Notes: generated by a model not told the origin, from the sequence alone. Positions 1 through 11,991 are shown, counted from the first letter of the stretch. The stretch: 64,000 bases of DNA from Adiantum capillus-veneris (GCA_014529385.2 CM043944.1:69240895-69304894), one strand, 5' to 3'. Numbers and translations: made by a program.

Positions 1-279
1 CAAGAAGATTTAGCTTTTTGCTATTCGTATTGTGGCCGTCAATCTTGCATCTCGCGCCACTCTATTTTGAGGACTCGTTTATTAATAACGTCTCCTTTAC
101 CCTGCCTTTTTTGGGTGACGTCTCTCGCATCTTTGGACGTTCCTTGAGCATCCTTCTTACGTTTATCGTTGATAGAACGCATGCAGTACTCATATCTCTC
201 TCATTCTCAATTGCGGCCTTCACCATATATGGTGTGCAGATTCTGCGATCTTATCTTATACGTCTTCTTGCAACAAGAT

Positions 280-1434
280 ATGGCTATGAATATTCTCGTC
301 AACAGATTTCCTTCTGGCCAGCGTTCTGTTCCTCCTTTCCAAGGTCAAGGATTTCCAGGCTGGAAAGCAAAGATGTTGTTAATTCTTGAAGCCGATGAAC
401 TCTCCGATGTTGTTCTTGGAAATCGTGTTTGTCCGCCTCAGCCTGTTGATACGGAAAATGATAACGTGCTTATCACTGAAGGACCTATATTTGAAGATTG
501 TAATGTTGCCTATACGGATTGGCAACGACGTGATAAAACAGCTCATCTGTATATTCTTTCTGCTCTTACTGATTCCCTTTTGCTTGATATGTATGAACTG
601 CCTACTTCCCACGACGTATGGAAGTACCTTATTACAAACTTTCAGAACAAATCTGTTACAGAAATACTTTATTTGAGAGGGTTGCTTAACAAGTTACAAT
701 ATGAAGTTGGTACTGCCATGACGGGCCATATTGAATCTTTCAAATCTATTATTAATCAACTTGCTGCTGCCGGTGATCCTGTTCCACAAAAGCAATTGAT
801 TACACTTCTCCTTGATACGGTGAAGGACTCTTCTTATGATAACATTGTTACTATTCTCTCTAATAAAGATGGTCTTGATTTCGACCAAGCTTGCATGTCT
901 TTAATTGAATACTCTCAACGTCAAGAACGTCAGAATGCTGGTCACGATACAGCTATGATTTCACAAGAGGAGACTGAGTAACAACAGATGGAATGTGCTT
1001 TTTATGCTCGTAAGCGTCCATTTCAACGAGGAAACCGCAGTCGTGGCCACCGCCGTAATATTTTCTCTCGTCTCAAAATTCCTAATAAGCAATGTTCTTA
1101 CTACAACAGAAATGGCCATACTGAAGATGATTGTTGGGTACGTCAATATGATGAAGAACACAATATTACCACAAAACAACCACGTTTATCTAGAGACTCT
1201 TCTTCTTGTTGTTGTGAATATTGTGGACGATCTGATCATCCCACTCATATGTGTTATAAGCGTCGATTCGACACAGATCGGAATAGAGCATATGCTACTG
1301 AACACCGAAACAACATTGTACCAGAAACAAGCTGCGTCCTATGTTCAGTTGCTCCAGACAGAATACTTCATGTACGCGATGGATCACTTTTTATTGTTGA
1401 TTCTAGTGCTATAGGAAATATGACATCAGTCTAA
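280..1434 (+). pseudogene. gag: copia gag-protease, copy 1, broken
   Basis: The ATG at 280 matches the gag start of copy 2 at 10837. The N-terminal part resembles the UBN2/gag-polypeptide region of copia elements, which forms the RNA-packaging particle. Two CCHC zinc knuckles follow at about residues 272 and 312 (C-x2-C-x4-H-x4-C). One extra stop, TAA at 979-981, replaces the TCA serine codon of copy 2 and cuts gag off before the zinc knuckles. The frame then reopens and ends at TAA 1432-1434, inside a protease-like motif reading DSSAIGNMTS. Copy 2 ends at the same place with the same motif, so that defect, or signal, is shared and older than either insertion. Confidence 0.88.
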
Positions 1435-1437
1435 GTG

Positions 1438-3752
1438 GGTCCATAACTATCATCCACTGCCAGTTCAACGTGTTGTTTATCTTGCTGATGATACTACTTG
1501 TCAAGTAAAGGGTATTGGAGACTTATATCTTGGTACCTTATCTTCTTCCACTCGAATTTTGCGAGGAGTATTACATGTACCAGATCTTCAACGTAATCTT
1601 CTTTCAGCTGCTAGACTTGTTGATCTTGGTCTCTTTGTTGGATTTGATCATACCAAATGCCGAATTGAGAAAGATGGACAGACTATAGCCACTGCTCCTC
1701 GAAACGGTAATTTGTTTGAACTCTCTCTCAACGATGCTGTAGAAAATATTGTCACTCTACCAGGTGATCATGATTGCAAAGTATGGCATCATCGTTTTGT
1801 TCATGCTGATTTCTCAAAACTCCTTGATCTTCAACGTCGTGATCTCGTTCATGGCATGGATCTTAAAGCCCATCCCCATATGGGAATTTGTGAATTTTGT
1901 GCTCTTGGGAAACACAATCGTAAACCGTTTCTTCTTTCAAATATAACTCATTCTCATGACATATTGGATCTTGTTCATACTGATATATGTGGACCTCTAC
2001 CTTCTTCGAGATCACAATATCGCTACTTCATTACTTTCATTGATGATTTCTCAAGGTATACGACAGTATTTCTACTTAGACAAAAATCTGAAGCCTTATC
2101 TGTTTTCAAACAATTCCACAAGGCTGCGGAACTTCAAACTGGTCGTCGCCTTAAGAAGCTTCGTAGTGACAATGGAGGTGAATATGTTTCTCGAGAGTTT
2201 GTGAGTTACTGTGCTGATAATGGAATTCATCATAAACACACTATTCCATATTCGCCTCAACAGAACGGTGTTGGTGAACGAAAGAATCGCACTATTCTCA
2301 ATGCTGTAAGATGTATGCTAATTCATTCTGGCTTATCTCGTGTTTTTTGGGCTGAAGCTACTTTGACAGCAGTATTTATTCAGAATCATCTTCCTACTAC
2401 TGCACCCTCTAGTAAGATACCCATCACAGCATGGACAGGTGACATTCCTTCTGTATCTCATTTTCGAACCTTTGGATGTATTGCTTATATTCATGTTCCC
2501 AAAGAAACACGAACAAAGCTTGATGCTCGTGGTCTTAAAGTTATTTTTATTGGATATTCTGACACTTCCAAAGGATAAAAATTCTATGACCCTTCCTCCA
2601 AGAAAGTAATTGTGAATCGTGATGCTACTTTTAAGGAACAGCTTATGGGAGGCTCATGGTCCATGGATGATTCTGATGATACTAAATCATTGCTTCAAGC
2701 TTTTCCATTTCTTTCAGAAGATGAAACTCTTCCTGTAGAGCAACTTTCCTCTTCACAACCATCCATTCCGAATGTCGCCAATGATGATATTGATATTTTT
2801 GTTGATCTGCCTATTGATTTTGAACATGGCTCATGTCATGTTTATGATGATGATATTGCTAATAATGCTTTTTCTACTTCTGAAGATCCCGTTACTTATG
2901 ATGAAGCTATCTCTTCACCACAAAAGGATCAATGGCAAGAGGCTATGGAAGAAGAGTATGATTCTCTTATCTCTAAAGGTACATGGATACTAACTGAATT
3001 ACCTCCTGGTCGTACAGCTATTAAATGTAAGTGGGTGTATAAGACAAAAGTAAAAGCAGATGGATCTTTTGACAATTTCAAGGTGCGTTTAGTTGCAAAA
3101 GGTTACTCCCAAGTAGCTGGTGTTGATTATCAAGAGACTTTTTCACCAGTTGTTCGCATTACAAGTGTTCGAGTTTTATTGGCATTTGCTGTTCAATTTG
3201 ATTTAGAAGCTCATCAAACGGATGTGCAAACTGTGCGAACTGCTTTTCTTAATGGTGACTTGGAAGAGGAAACAACCAGAAGGGTTTGTTATTCTAGGTA
3301 AAGAAGACCTTGTTTCTCAACTCCATAAGGCACTATATGGTCTCAAACAAGCTTCGCGAGCCTGGTATACAAAATTTGATCTTTTTCTCACCTCTAAAGG
3401 ATTCATCTCTTGCTCGTCAGACCCCAAATTATACATAAAACGCCAAGGTACCCCTTTGTGATTCTTGCTCTTTATGTGGATGATACCATCTTTGTTTCCA
3501 ATGATTTGGGATTTCTTTAGCAAGTGAAAAAGTTATTGTCTTCTGCATTCGATATGGTGGATCTTGGAGAGATTCACTCTTTTCTTGGAATTCAAATCCA
3601 ACGGAACCGTACAAAAGGTATTTTATTCCTTTGACAGTCAAAGTTTATTGCAGATACTATTCAAAAATTTGGTATGGAATCTGCACATTCAGCCAACACA
3701 CCTTGTCTTGCGAGCTCTACGAAGAATACTTCTGACAATGGCAATCAACTTG
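1438..3752 (+). pseudogene. pol: copia integrase-reverse transcriptase, copy 1, broken
   Basis: The integrase zinc site and DDE core are readable: HTDICGPLP and FIDDFSRYTTVF, then SDNGGEY, then PQQNGVGERKNR. A reverse-transcriptase start follows (KCKWVYKTKVKADGSF, ARLVAKGYSQ-like). Compared with copy 2 the damage is: TAA at 2576-2578 in place of a tyrosine codon; an 11 bp deletion near 3269 that shifts the frame; a small indel near 3450; TAG at 3518-3520 (CAG in copy 2); and TGA at 3632-3634 (CGA in copy 2). The frame ends at the deletion junction 3745-3752. It is nonfunctional. Confidence 0.9.
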
Positions 3753-3851
3753 GTCTCACCTATATATTTGTATCTTGTCTTCAATATGAATCAGTCTTTG
3801 GGAGCATATATGGTGTGTCTCTTGTCTCGTCTCTCTCTCTTTCTCTCTACA
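3745..3851 (+). repeat. 3' LTR remnant of copia copy 1
   Basis: From TCAACTTG at 3745 the sequence follows the LTR of copy 2 (its internal position 15299 onward) to the terminal ...CTCTACA at 3851. The first 28 bases of the LTR are missing. The joint with reverse-transcriptase sequence falls on the 8 bases TCAACTTG, which occur at both parental positions. Confidence 0.9.
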
Positions 3852-4229
3852 TCTCAACAAGAGCTAGCGGGGTATGAGAGTAGATTAAGAGGAAGAAGGA
3901 ATAGTCTTACAAGAAATATGTACATCTCCTCACATAATCACTCATATTAACCTAGCTTAGCTTAGTAATTAGCATGATGGAGAATATGAGCATGCATTGA
4001 AGCTTAGCTCTTGGTTGGATTTGCATCACAAAGCCAAGAGTTGTTGGTGTAGGCCTCCCTTCTCACAAGCTTAGAGTAGGTGATAAGCTTTCCACTAAAT
4101 CTTGAGAAGGAGAGAGAGAGAGAGAGTCTTTTTGCTTCACACATGAACTTGTGTGTGAATGTGTGAGATAATGCCTTTGAAAATTCAGCCCCCCTTCTCT
4201 CTTGGTCGACCCCTCTTGCTATTTTCTCA

Positions 4230-4580
4230 TGCTACCACCGCACTGGACCTCCCCAGGCTTAGCCAATAGGATTTCAAGATCATAAGAGATAGCCTTCTGA
4301 CATATGTCCTCCTTTCTCCTTTTGTGAGAGCTTTAGCTAATTAATTAATGCAACTAAACTCTCATTGGACCCCTTTGTCTTTTGGCCAATAGGAATCAAG
4401 CAAGCCATTGGGATGTTGAATGCTCATTGGACCCCTTGGGAGACTGTCCAATAGTCTTCTAGAGAGCTTACTTCTTATTGGTTCTTTCATTAAGTGTTTT
4501 TAAATTAATTAAACTAAACTTAGTCTAGCCTAATTCTCATTGGTCCACCTCCATGGCCATCCAATAGGATTTGAGTACAC
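4230..4580. repeat. Degenerate repeat of paired CATTGG ... CCAATAG half-sites
   Basis: Four stretches share the layout 'CTCATTGGACCCC(TT)... 15-30 bases ...CCAATAG(GA)': around 4245-4275, 4362-4395, 4421-4455 and 4536-4572. A lone TTATTGG lies between them near 4476. The two half-sites are inverted complements (ATTGG/CCAAT), so each unit can form a short stem. The spacing is irregular, roughly 60-120 bases. Confidence 0.5.
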
Positions 4581-6536
4581 CTGGTGGGCATCTGGACTAG
4601 GGACCTGAAATGTGTCCCTCATTCCCTTTGTGTAAAGGAGGCTTGTGAGTGTGTGTGTGTTTCTCTCTCATCCCCTACTTGCAAGGCTCTCCCCCTCCTT
4701 TGTAGGAGTTGTGAAGACTTTTGGTACACACACAAAGCATCCAATATTCCTAAGCTTTTGACCTTTGGACACAACCTTTGAACTTTGGAACCTTAGCATT
4801 TTAGAAGTCTTAATGGGCTGAACCTTAGGGTCTTTAAATCCCATTGTTTCACATTTATCTTTTGCAGATGGCCCCCTCTTTGGATCCCTATTTTCCCTCC
4901 TTTGGACCCCTATTGTGGTAGCCGATCCGCCAGCTTAACCAATATTCTAGATTTTTCTCCCCTGGCACTTCCGCATATAAAATGATCAGTTGAACATGAG
5001 AAAATCATTTAGGAGAATTAGATATTAGTTATTATGACATGCAAAGTGAATTTTTTCTTCTAAAAGATGGGTCAATCATAGTCAAAACTAAACAACACAA
5101 AGAAAAAAAACACCTATACTATTGTGAAGATTAAACCACTTGAAATTTCAGTTTTATGCATGAAACACAAGCAACCAATTATGACCCTAGGCTAATGCAA
5201 GTTCATAAACCTACTAGCCTAAAAACTATATGACCAATCTTAATAAGGGATTCAAGTCTATCATGTCTACGTGCTATAAAAGAGCTCTTAATCATTAGTA
5301 CATTCTCACAGCTTTTTGAAGCTCATGGAAGATTTGTTTTTGTCATTCATAGAGAAAATAAAATGCATCACAAGGCTACCACCCCAAGGCAAGGGTAGCT
5401 GTGACTCTCAGCTCCTTGAACCCTCAAGAAGGTGTTCCAAGAATCTACTAGCCTACCACGGTGATGGCTAGCCCCTATAAGCCCAGGGCATCAGTTTACG
5501 GCCTTGACCAAGTGAGCCAAAGTGATTCCCCTCGCCTGCCAAGTACCAATAAGGCGCTAGTCCTCACAAAGACACAACATAACATACAAATTTTCTTTTC
5601 ATGTGTCTAGTAGCATTTTTGATACTTTTTCTTGACACTTTTTTGCTTCATTGTTTCATTTTTAGCACTTTTTTATTGCTTCCATAATGAGAGGTTTTAT
5701 GGAAATTGGACTAAGGGACTAAAAGATTAATCATATCCCTAGGTCATGTTAAAAGAAAATGGAGTACAATGATCCTACATTAACTTAAGGTCAAGGCCAA
5801 TTACCTATGACTAGCACACATAAAACCAAATTTTAAATGTGTTTAATATTCACGCAGTAAAGTGTTGAAACTTTAGTATGCCTATTTTTTTAAAATGAAA
5901 AAAAACCATAGTTTAGAATCAAAAGCACTTTAAGCCAAAGCATAGAGAATGGAGTGATAAACAAAAGGGCAACATCATGGAAAGATTTTTCCTATTCATG
6001 CTCTTTTGATCATCCTTGAGCAAAGCATCCACTTTGTGTAGAGAAGTCTCTTGATCCTTTTATTTACAATCCCAGCTTTTTTGAAGCTAAGTGTAAACAC
6101 AAGCTACAAAAGCCACTTATTGAAAACCACACAAAAAACATTATTGAAAACCTAAAGCTAGGGTCTTGCATACCCAAATTTGCCAAAGGGAAAAAACCCA
6201 AGGGAAAACAATGCCTTTGGTTATGCACGTGATGCTCTTTGAAGTAATTTTATGCATACACACCAAAAATTGAGAGAGATAATGCTTCTACATCAGCACA
6301 TTTGCAATTTTTGTAATCTCCCATGCATGATAAAAAATTGATTAATTTCTAGCTCAAATGAAATGTGCAATGTAAAACAAGCCAAGAGCTAGAAATAATA
6401 CAATTTTGACGAAATGAAGTGGCTCTTGAAAGCCAAATTGTACAATTGAAAAGCTCTCAAAAGTTGGCTAACAACTAGCTCAAATGAAATTTTACAATTA
6501 TAGAGCATGTGTGTGTGTGCAATCCCACAAAACAAT

Positions 6537-6537
<1 letters not shown>

Positions 6538-6604
<67 letters not shown>
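6538..6604. repeat. (TG)n microsatellite
   Basis: About 33 uninterrupted TG units. A long reverse-strand frame of Thr-His repeats across it is only the repeat being translated. Confidence 0.97.
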
Positions 6605-6606
<2 letters not shown>

Positions 6607-6927
6607 GGTTTTGTGGGATTGAGCCCAAGCGCAGACTCGTAGAGCATGAGTTGTAGGCAATAAGGGCCCAAGAGATTCATTTAGTTTCGTTTCACAGGTA
6701 GTGCACGAAGCAAGTGATGAAGGACATTGAGGTTTCTGACTCTTGATCAGACCTCATCATGGAGGACAGAAATGGCTGAGATGATACTATAGTGTGGAAC
6801 TCTGCAAAGCTATCAAAGCAGCCATGTCGGGTAGCAGTACTCAGACAAAAGATAGGAGGAGAGAGGCTAAGATCCGGGCAAGGGAAAGTGGCTATGATTA
6901 GCCTTGCAGAGCTTTAAATTTTGTGTG

Positions 6928-6964
6928 ATTGTGTGTGTGTGTGTCTGTGTGTGTGTGTGTGTGT
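6928..6964. repeat. (TG)n microsatellite with one interruption
   Basis: TG dinucleotides broken once by TC near 6944. Confidence 0.95.
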
Positions 6965-8980
6965 TGAATCTATGTGCCATAATCGCCAATTGATCAAGTC
7001 ACCAAGATGCGGTGTGCAGAGATTGAGCATGGGTGTGGTGTAAGGGTCTGCAGCCCGGGTCAAAACGAGCAAGTAAAACATGGGCTGATGTAGCACAAGC
7101 AGGTTGGGTACCACCTTCTGAGGCTTGGGAGTATGTGTGTTTTGAAGTTATACCAAGTCAATCCAGCACCATCAATGGGCATCATGGGTGTGTGTGTGAG
7201 TATGGAGTGAGCGCCATTCCAGGCAAGTGGTTGGCTGGCTCCATCCGACTGAGTTTCATAGCAAGCAAGTGATTTGTTTATGTTTTATTCATTTTCATTG
7301 AAAATTTTGTTAAGAGCTCGCTCCCATGCCCACTTGAGGGATCTTATGATAATTGCATGTGGTTGATCTATTAGCCAACGTCCGTGGAAGAAGTGACTCG
7401 TGAGAGCAAGATGCAAAATATGCAATTATGATGTCACGTCTTATATGAGTTAAAACATTTCACAGCATGATCATGCCTTGGCATCCAATTTTCCTTAAGG
7501 AAATTGATAGTGCATATACATAATTATTTGGAATTAGTAGCAATCCATGCACAAGGCTGGTCAGATCCAACAATTGGTCATTGCATATGCACAAAATGAG
7601 TGATCCAATTCTTATTGACCATCCCAAACTTGATTAACAATCATCACAAAATCATTTCTCATATCCAATTGCCCTCATCATTCAAATCCAATTAATTAAA
7701 TTTATCATTTGGGTTTGCAAAGCTACACATTAGTGGATTTTCGTTACAACTACACACAAATTAACGCATCTGGCCATGTTCATCTCTTTTGCAAAACCCT
7801 TCCCAATTATCATTATTGCGACTTGGGTTGCTCAATTCCAATATCCCACATCATTCAAACCCAATGAGGCTTGTCATTTAGGTTTGCAAAGCTACACAAT
7901 CAACTCATAGGGACTCCATATCCAATTAATTTAGCACACATGGTAGTGTCATAGCACCTCAATCATCCCCAATTATGCACAAATTGAGTCATTCAATTCA
8001 AATCCAAATTGATTTATGATGCACACACCAATATTTAGGTCTACTAATCATCATAATTGGTAATTGCTATCAATTATTCATCCCCAATTTTGACATTGAA
8101 GCGGCCCTTGAGTAGGCACACACACCCAAATTTAGACCAAAAATTCATGCAATTAATCCATCAATTTCACATTGCAATGCTCAAATTGCACACTTGATCA
8201 AGCATAAATGAATGCATGCATGCTCAATTTCTAAAACATTAACACTATTTTGACCCAATCAAGCAATGCACATACTAAAAAATTAAGCACAAAAGTTCAA
8301 AATTGGCTCAATTGACAATGCATTTAGGCTTACACCTAATGGTTGCACACACTTTTTATGCACATTTCACAATCAGAAAGCATTTGGGTGCCCCAATTGA
8401 CCATCAATCTTTGAAAATAAAATGGTCTCAGAATGGGCACACACTCAAAATTTGCCCAAATTTTTTGCAATCATGCTTATCCAATGATGGGATTAACTTA
8501 GCATTCATATCAATTACATGATTGCAAACTCATATCATCAATTCCATTAGTTTCTATGCATGCACACACTCAAGATTAGGTGTACACACACTTGAAATTT
8601 ATGGCAGTTTTTTCCTTCTTTTGTGCATTACACACACAATGATTTTTATGCACACACATGAATTCTTGTTGCAAATCAGACTTAATCTTGATGCACACCT
8701 TATTCATTAGTCAAAAATGACCATCAATTTCATTCCAAAACAATCAAATTCAGCTCTAAAAGTATGTCAATTGATTTATATATCTAATTTTAGCAATAAA
8801 TTAGCAACACATTGGAATCAATTTAATCACCCAAAAATTGAATGGAATAGGCCAATGCACTTACAATTGATTGCATCCAAGCTAATCCTTGCTCCACGCA
8901 ATGATTTCACCATGCACACACATGTGTGGCTCTTCCAATTTAGCCCAAAAATTGATCATTGTATGCCAAAAATCAAACAC

Positions 8981-9276
8981 TTAAGGGTGAAAGCATGTTA
9001 ACATGTCATGCTTTTTCATGTCCCGGACAATGCTAACTAGCACAATTTTGACATATGCTAACTAGTACAATAACTTGAGCTACATCTCCAAGATCTATGA
9101 CATATGATATATCAATAGAAAGCACTTGAAACAAGGAATCCAAATATACAACCTCCGACAAATTTTGATATTATTTGTAAAAAATTTACCGGACGCCCAA
9201 CTTTTCAAAGATGTGCTAACTTGAAACTAATAGCTAGCACAAAAAGCGCGACAGGTTAACATGCTTTCACCCTTAA
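8981..9276. mobile_element. MITE-like element with 22 bp perfect terminal inverted repeats
   Basis: The 22 bases 8981-9002 (TTAAGGGTGAAAGCATG then TTAAC) are exactly the reverse complement of 9255-9276. Similarity continues inward, less perfectly, through a TGTC..GCTTTTT segment. The inside is ~250 bp of non-coding DNA. Both ends carry TTAA next to GGGTG/CACCC, so the termini can be read as GGGTGAAAGC...GCTTTCACCC between two TTAA target copies. A TTAA target suggests a piggyBac-like or Harbinger-like origin, but the superfamily cannot be fixed from one copy. Confidence 0.75.
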
Positions 9277-9404
9277 ATTATCAAATTAGGCATGGATTAG
9301 CACAAAGAAACTTGATAAAAGTGTTGATTCCACCTCTTAATGTGGGATTGAACATACATTACACATCAAATCTTAGCAGTTAGGTTAGCAAAGTTAGTCA
9401 AAAA

Positions 9405-9610
9405 TTAGTATAAACTAGCATGGAATTAGTACAATTACGATGAAAATGAAGTGAAATTAGTAAGGGTTAGTATGAAATTAGTACAATTGGGGGTGAAATT
9501 GGGGGTTTAGGGTATTCATAACTCAAAAATTAGCTTCAGCTACTTGCACACACATCATCAAATCAAACCAAAATTGAGTTACACACACTCAAAACTAATA
9601 AAATTAGTAC
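9405..9610. repeat. TTAGTA-rich degenerate repeat
   Basis: The hexamer ATTAGTA/TTAGTAC recurs at short irregular intervals, with a G-rich interruption near 9488-9510. No gene is seen. Confidence 0.5.
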
Positions 9611-9660
9611 TGAAATTACTATATTCTAAACATCCTTTACTCACTAGCTTAGGTTATCAA

Positions 9661-9678
9661 TCCCCAGAAACGGCACCA
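9661..9678 (-). other. Gypsy-type primer-binding site, reversed
   Basis: Read on the minus strand this is TGGTGCCGTTTCTGGGGA, the form of primer-binding site common in plant Ty3/gypsy elements (TGGCGCCGTT-GGGGA). It lies two bases from a TG that can be the end of an LTR, as expected for a 5' LTR/primer-site junction of a minus-strand element. Confidence 0.6.
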
Positions 9679-9680
9679 AA

Positions 9681-9931
9681 TGTTGGGGGCAATCGTAGCA
9701 TAACCTAATCAACCCAAGACCCACAAAATTATCAATCCAAGGATTGACAACCCGGCTAGGGCATGGAAACACAAACATCATTGGATGGATCGAATGAGAG
9801 GATTCAAGAGAATGCTCTTTCAATGCAATTGAGATTATCCATGAATCACTAAATCTAATCACATCATCAACCAAGAATCATCATTAAGACCACCAAAGTT
9901 GAACTTGCCACCATAGACTAGAATCTCAAAG
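9681..9931 (-). repeat. Candidate gypsy LTR, part 1 (interrupted by copia copy 2)
   Basis: It starts TGTTGGGGGC next to the reversed primer site. The copia element at 9932 interrupts it, and sequence resumes after the second CAAAG at 15404-15408. The LTR interpretation rests on the primer site and on a possible far end at 16100; no second LTR copy is in the window. Confidence 0.45.
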
Positions 9932-10066
9932 TGTTGGAGCTATATATGGCTCACTCTACTCAACTTGGTCTCACCTATATATTTCTATCTTGTCCTCAAT
10001 ATGAATCAGTCTTTGGGAGCGTATATGGTGTGTCTCTTGTCTCGTCTCTCTCTCTTTCTCTCTACA
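9932..10066 (+). repeat. 5' LTR of copia copy 2
   Basis: 135 bp, TGTTGG...TCTACA. TATATA-type motifs near 9941 and 9976 could serve as TATA boxes. The CT-rich 3' end (10041-10062) is two bases longer than in the 3' LTR. Confidence 0.95.
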
Positions 10067-10080
10067 TGGTATCAGAGCAG
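10067..10080 (+). other. Primer-binding site (initiator Met-tRNA)
   Basis: TGGTATCAGAGCAG directly follows the LTR. It is the standard plant copia complement to the 3' end of the initiator methionine tRNA. The same 14 bases follow the left LTR block at 41297. Confidence 0.95.
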
Positions 10081-10836
10081 TAACGATCATGCGCCGATTC
10101 AATTCATGGTGACAAAACAGTATGTGTATGCGATTTGCATGTAAGATTAAAAAATTGCTACAAATTTTATTTTTGAGCATTGATTCTTGTTAATTGTGGT
10201 TGTTTTGTGTTAAGAAGAATATGATTAGTGTTTTGTGTGACGTTTATTGCTAATCAATCTAATCATTGATTACGTTTTCTTGTTGATGACACCCTGAACT
10301 TCATCTCAATTTTTCTTGTTGTTCTGCTCAAAATTTGGAGAAACGGGAAAAGCGCGATGGAGCGTAGCGCAATGGCACTTTTCATCCAAAACTTGTTCGT
10401 CTCCTCGAGCTCTTCGATTTGAGTTCTAGGTTTGCGTCAATCGTAGTTCGCAGCAGAAAGTTATGCTGTTTTTACTGCAATTGAGCTTGACGCAGCTTTC
10501 TTCGTCCTACTTCTTCGTGAAGCGTCCGCGATCGTTTTTCTTATTTTGGCGTTAACTTTTTCGAGAAGATTTAGCTTTTTGCTATTCATATTGTGGCCGT
10601 TAATCTTGCGTCTCACGCCACTCTATTTTGAGGACTCTTTTATTATTAACGTCTCCTTTACCCTGCCCTTTTTGGGTGACGTCTCTCACATCTTTGGAAG
10701 TTCCTTGAGCATCCTTCTTACGTTTATCGTTGACAGAACGCAATCCTCATATCTCTCTCATTCTCAATTGCGGCCTTCGCCATATATGGTGTGAAAATTC
10801 TGCGATCTTATCTTATACGTCTTCTCGCAACAAGAT
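10081..10836 (+). other. Untranslated leader of copia copy 2
   Basis: About 755 bases separate the primer site from the gag ATG and carry no long reading frame. The second half is matched by 1-279 of copy 1. Packaging and dimerisation signals are expected here in this class, but none can be named from sequence. Confidence 0.7.
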
Positions 10837-11991
10837 ATGGCTATGCATATTCTCGTCGACGGCTTTCCTTCTGGCCAGCGTTCTGTTCCTCCTTTCCAAG
10901 GTCAAGGTTTTCCAGGCTGGAAAGCAAAGATGTTGTTAATTCTTGAAGGCGATGAACTCTCCGATGTTGTTCTTGGAAATCGTGTTTGTCCGCCTCGGCC
11001 TATTGATACGGATAATGATAACGTGCTTATCACTGAAGGACCTATATTTGAAGATTGGAATGTTGCCTATACGGATTGGCAACGACGTGATAAAGCAGCT
11101 CGTTGGTATATTCTTTCTGCTCTTACTGATTCCCTTCTGCTTGATATGTACGAACTGCCTACTTCCCACGACGTATGGAAGTACCTTATTGCAAACTTTC
11201 GGAAGAAATCTGTCACAGAAATACTTTATTTGAGAGGGTTGCTTAACAAGTTACAATATGAAGTTGGTACTGCCATGACGGGACATATTGAATCTTTCAA
11301 ATCTATTATCAATCAACTTGCTGCTGCCGGTGATCCTGTTCCACAAAAGCAACTGATTACACTTCTCCTTGATACGGTGAAGGACTCTTCTTATGATAAC
11401 ATTGTTACTATTCTCTCTAATAAAGATGGTCTTGATTTCGACCAAGCCTGCATGTCTTTAATTGAATACTCTCAACGTCAAGAACGTCGTAATGCTAGTC
11501 ATGATACAGCTATGATTTCACACGAGGAGACTGAGTCACAACAGATGGAACGGGCTTTTTATGCTCGAAGGCGTCCATTTCAACGAGGAAACCGCAGAGG
11601 TGGCTGTCGCGGTAATATTTTCTCTCGTCTCAAATTTCCTAATAAGCAATGTTCTTACTGCAACAGAAATGGCCATACTGAAGATGATTGTTGGGCATGT
11701 CAATATGATGAAGAACACAATATTACCACAAAACAACCACGTGTATCTAGAGACTCTTCTTCTTCTTCTTGTGAATATTGTGGACGATCTGATCATCCCA
11801 CTCATATGTGCTATAAGCGTCGATTCGACACAGATCGGAATAGAGCATATGCTACTGAACACCGAAACAACATTGTACCAGAAACAAGCTGCGTCCTATG
11901 TTCAGTTGCTCCAGACAGAATACTTCATGTACGCGATGGATCACTTTTTATTGTTGATTCTAGTGCTATAGGAAATATGACATCAGTCTAA
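10837..11991 (+). CDS. gag: copia Gag with two zinc knuckles, running into a protease-like end
   Basis: An open frame of 384 residues. Gag coats the genomic RNA in virus-like particles. The N-terminal 230 residues have the copia UBN2/gag pattern (FPGWKAKML..., YILSALTDSLLL). A basic stretch RRRPFQRGNRRGG at about 247-259 precedes two CCHC zinc knuckles at about residues 272 and 312. The frame stops within the protease start, whose active-site triad reads D-S-S instead of D-S/T-G, and whose usual following His-Met reads Asn-Met. The stop TAA 11989-11991 is shared with copy 1; the rest of pol is in the +1 frame. The start was chosen because ATG GCT is conserved in both copies. Confidence 0.9.
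   Translation: MAMHILVDGFPSGQRSVPPFQGQGFPGWKAKMLLILEGDELSDVVLGNRVCPPRPIDTDNDNVLITEGPIFEDWNVAYTDWQRRDKAARWYILSALTDSLLLDMYELPTSHDVWKYLIANFRKKSVTEILYLRGLLNKLQYEVGTAMTGHIESFKSIINQLAAAGDPVPQKQLITLLLDTVKDSSYDNIVTILSNKDGLDFDQACMSLIEYSQRQERRNASHDTAMISHEETESQQMERAFYARRRPFQRGNRRGGCRGNIFSRLKFPNKQCSYCNRNGHTEDDCWACQYDEEHNITTKQPRVSRDSSSSSCEYCGRSDHPTHMCYKRRFDTDRNRAYATEHRNNIVPETSCVLCSVAPDRILHVRDGSLFIVDSSAIGNMTSV

Larger units (their letters stand above)
1..3851 (+). mobile_element. Ty1/copia LTR retrotransposon, copy 1 (decayed, 5' truncated by window)
   Basis: The stretch aligns almost base for base with the complete element at 9932-15403, offset by about 10,557, from the leader through gag, protease, integrase and most of reverse transcriptase. 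The left LTR lies outside the window. The right end jumps from reverse transcriptase straight into the middle of the LTR, so RNase H, the polypurine tract and the start of the LTR are gone. Several nonsense codons and frameshifts show that it cannot make its own enzymes. It has the same orientation as copy 2 and lies 6 kb from it. Confidence 0.93.
3852..8980. other. AT-rich intergenic DNA, no gene seen
   Basis: No reading frame here looks like a protein. The content is short tandem repeats (GA at 4107-4126, two TG runs) and a run of CATTGG/CCAATAG motifs. A long AT-rich stretch (about 7.4-9.0 kb) is sprinkled with CACACA and CAATT. It could be the untranslated leader of the reversed gypsy-type element whose primer site is at 9661, but nothing coding confirms this. 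Confidence 0.6.

Noticed and set aside
6389-6680. Three Thr-His repeat frames
   Set aside because: Translation of the TG microsatellite in three phases.
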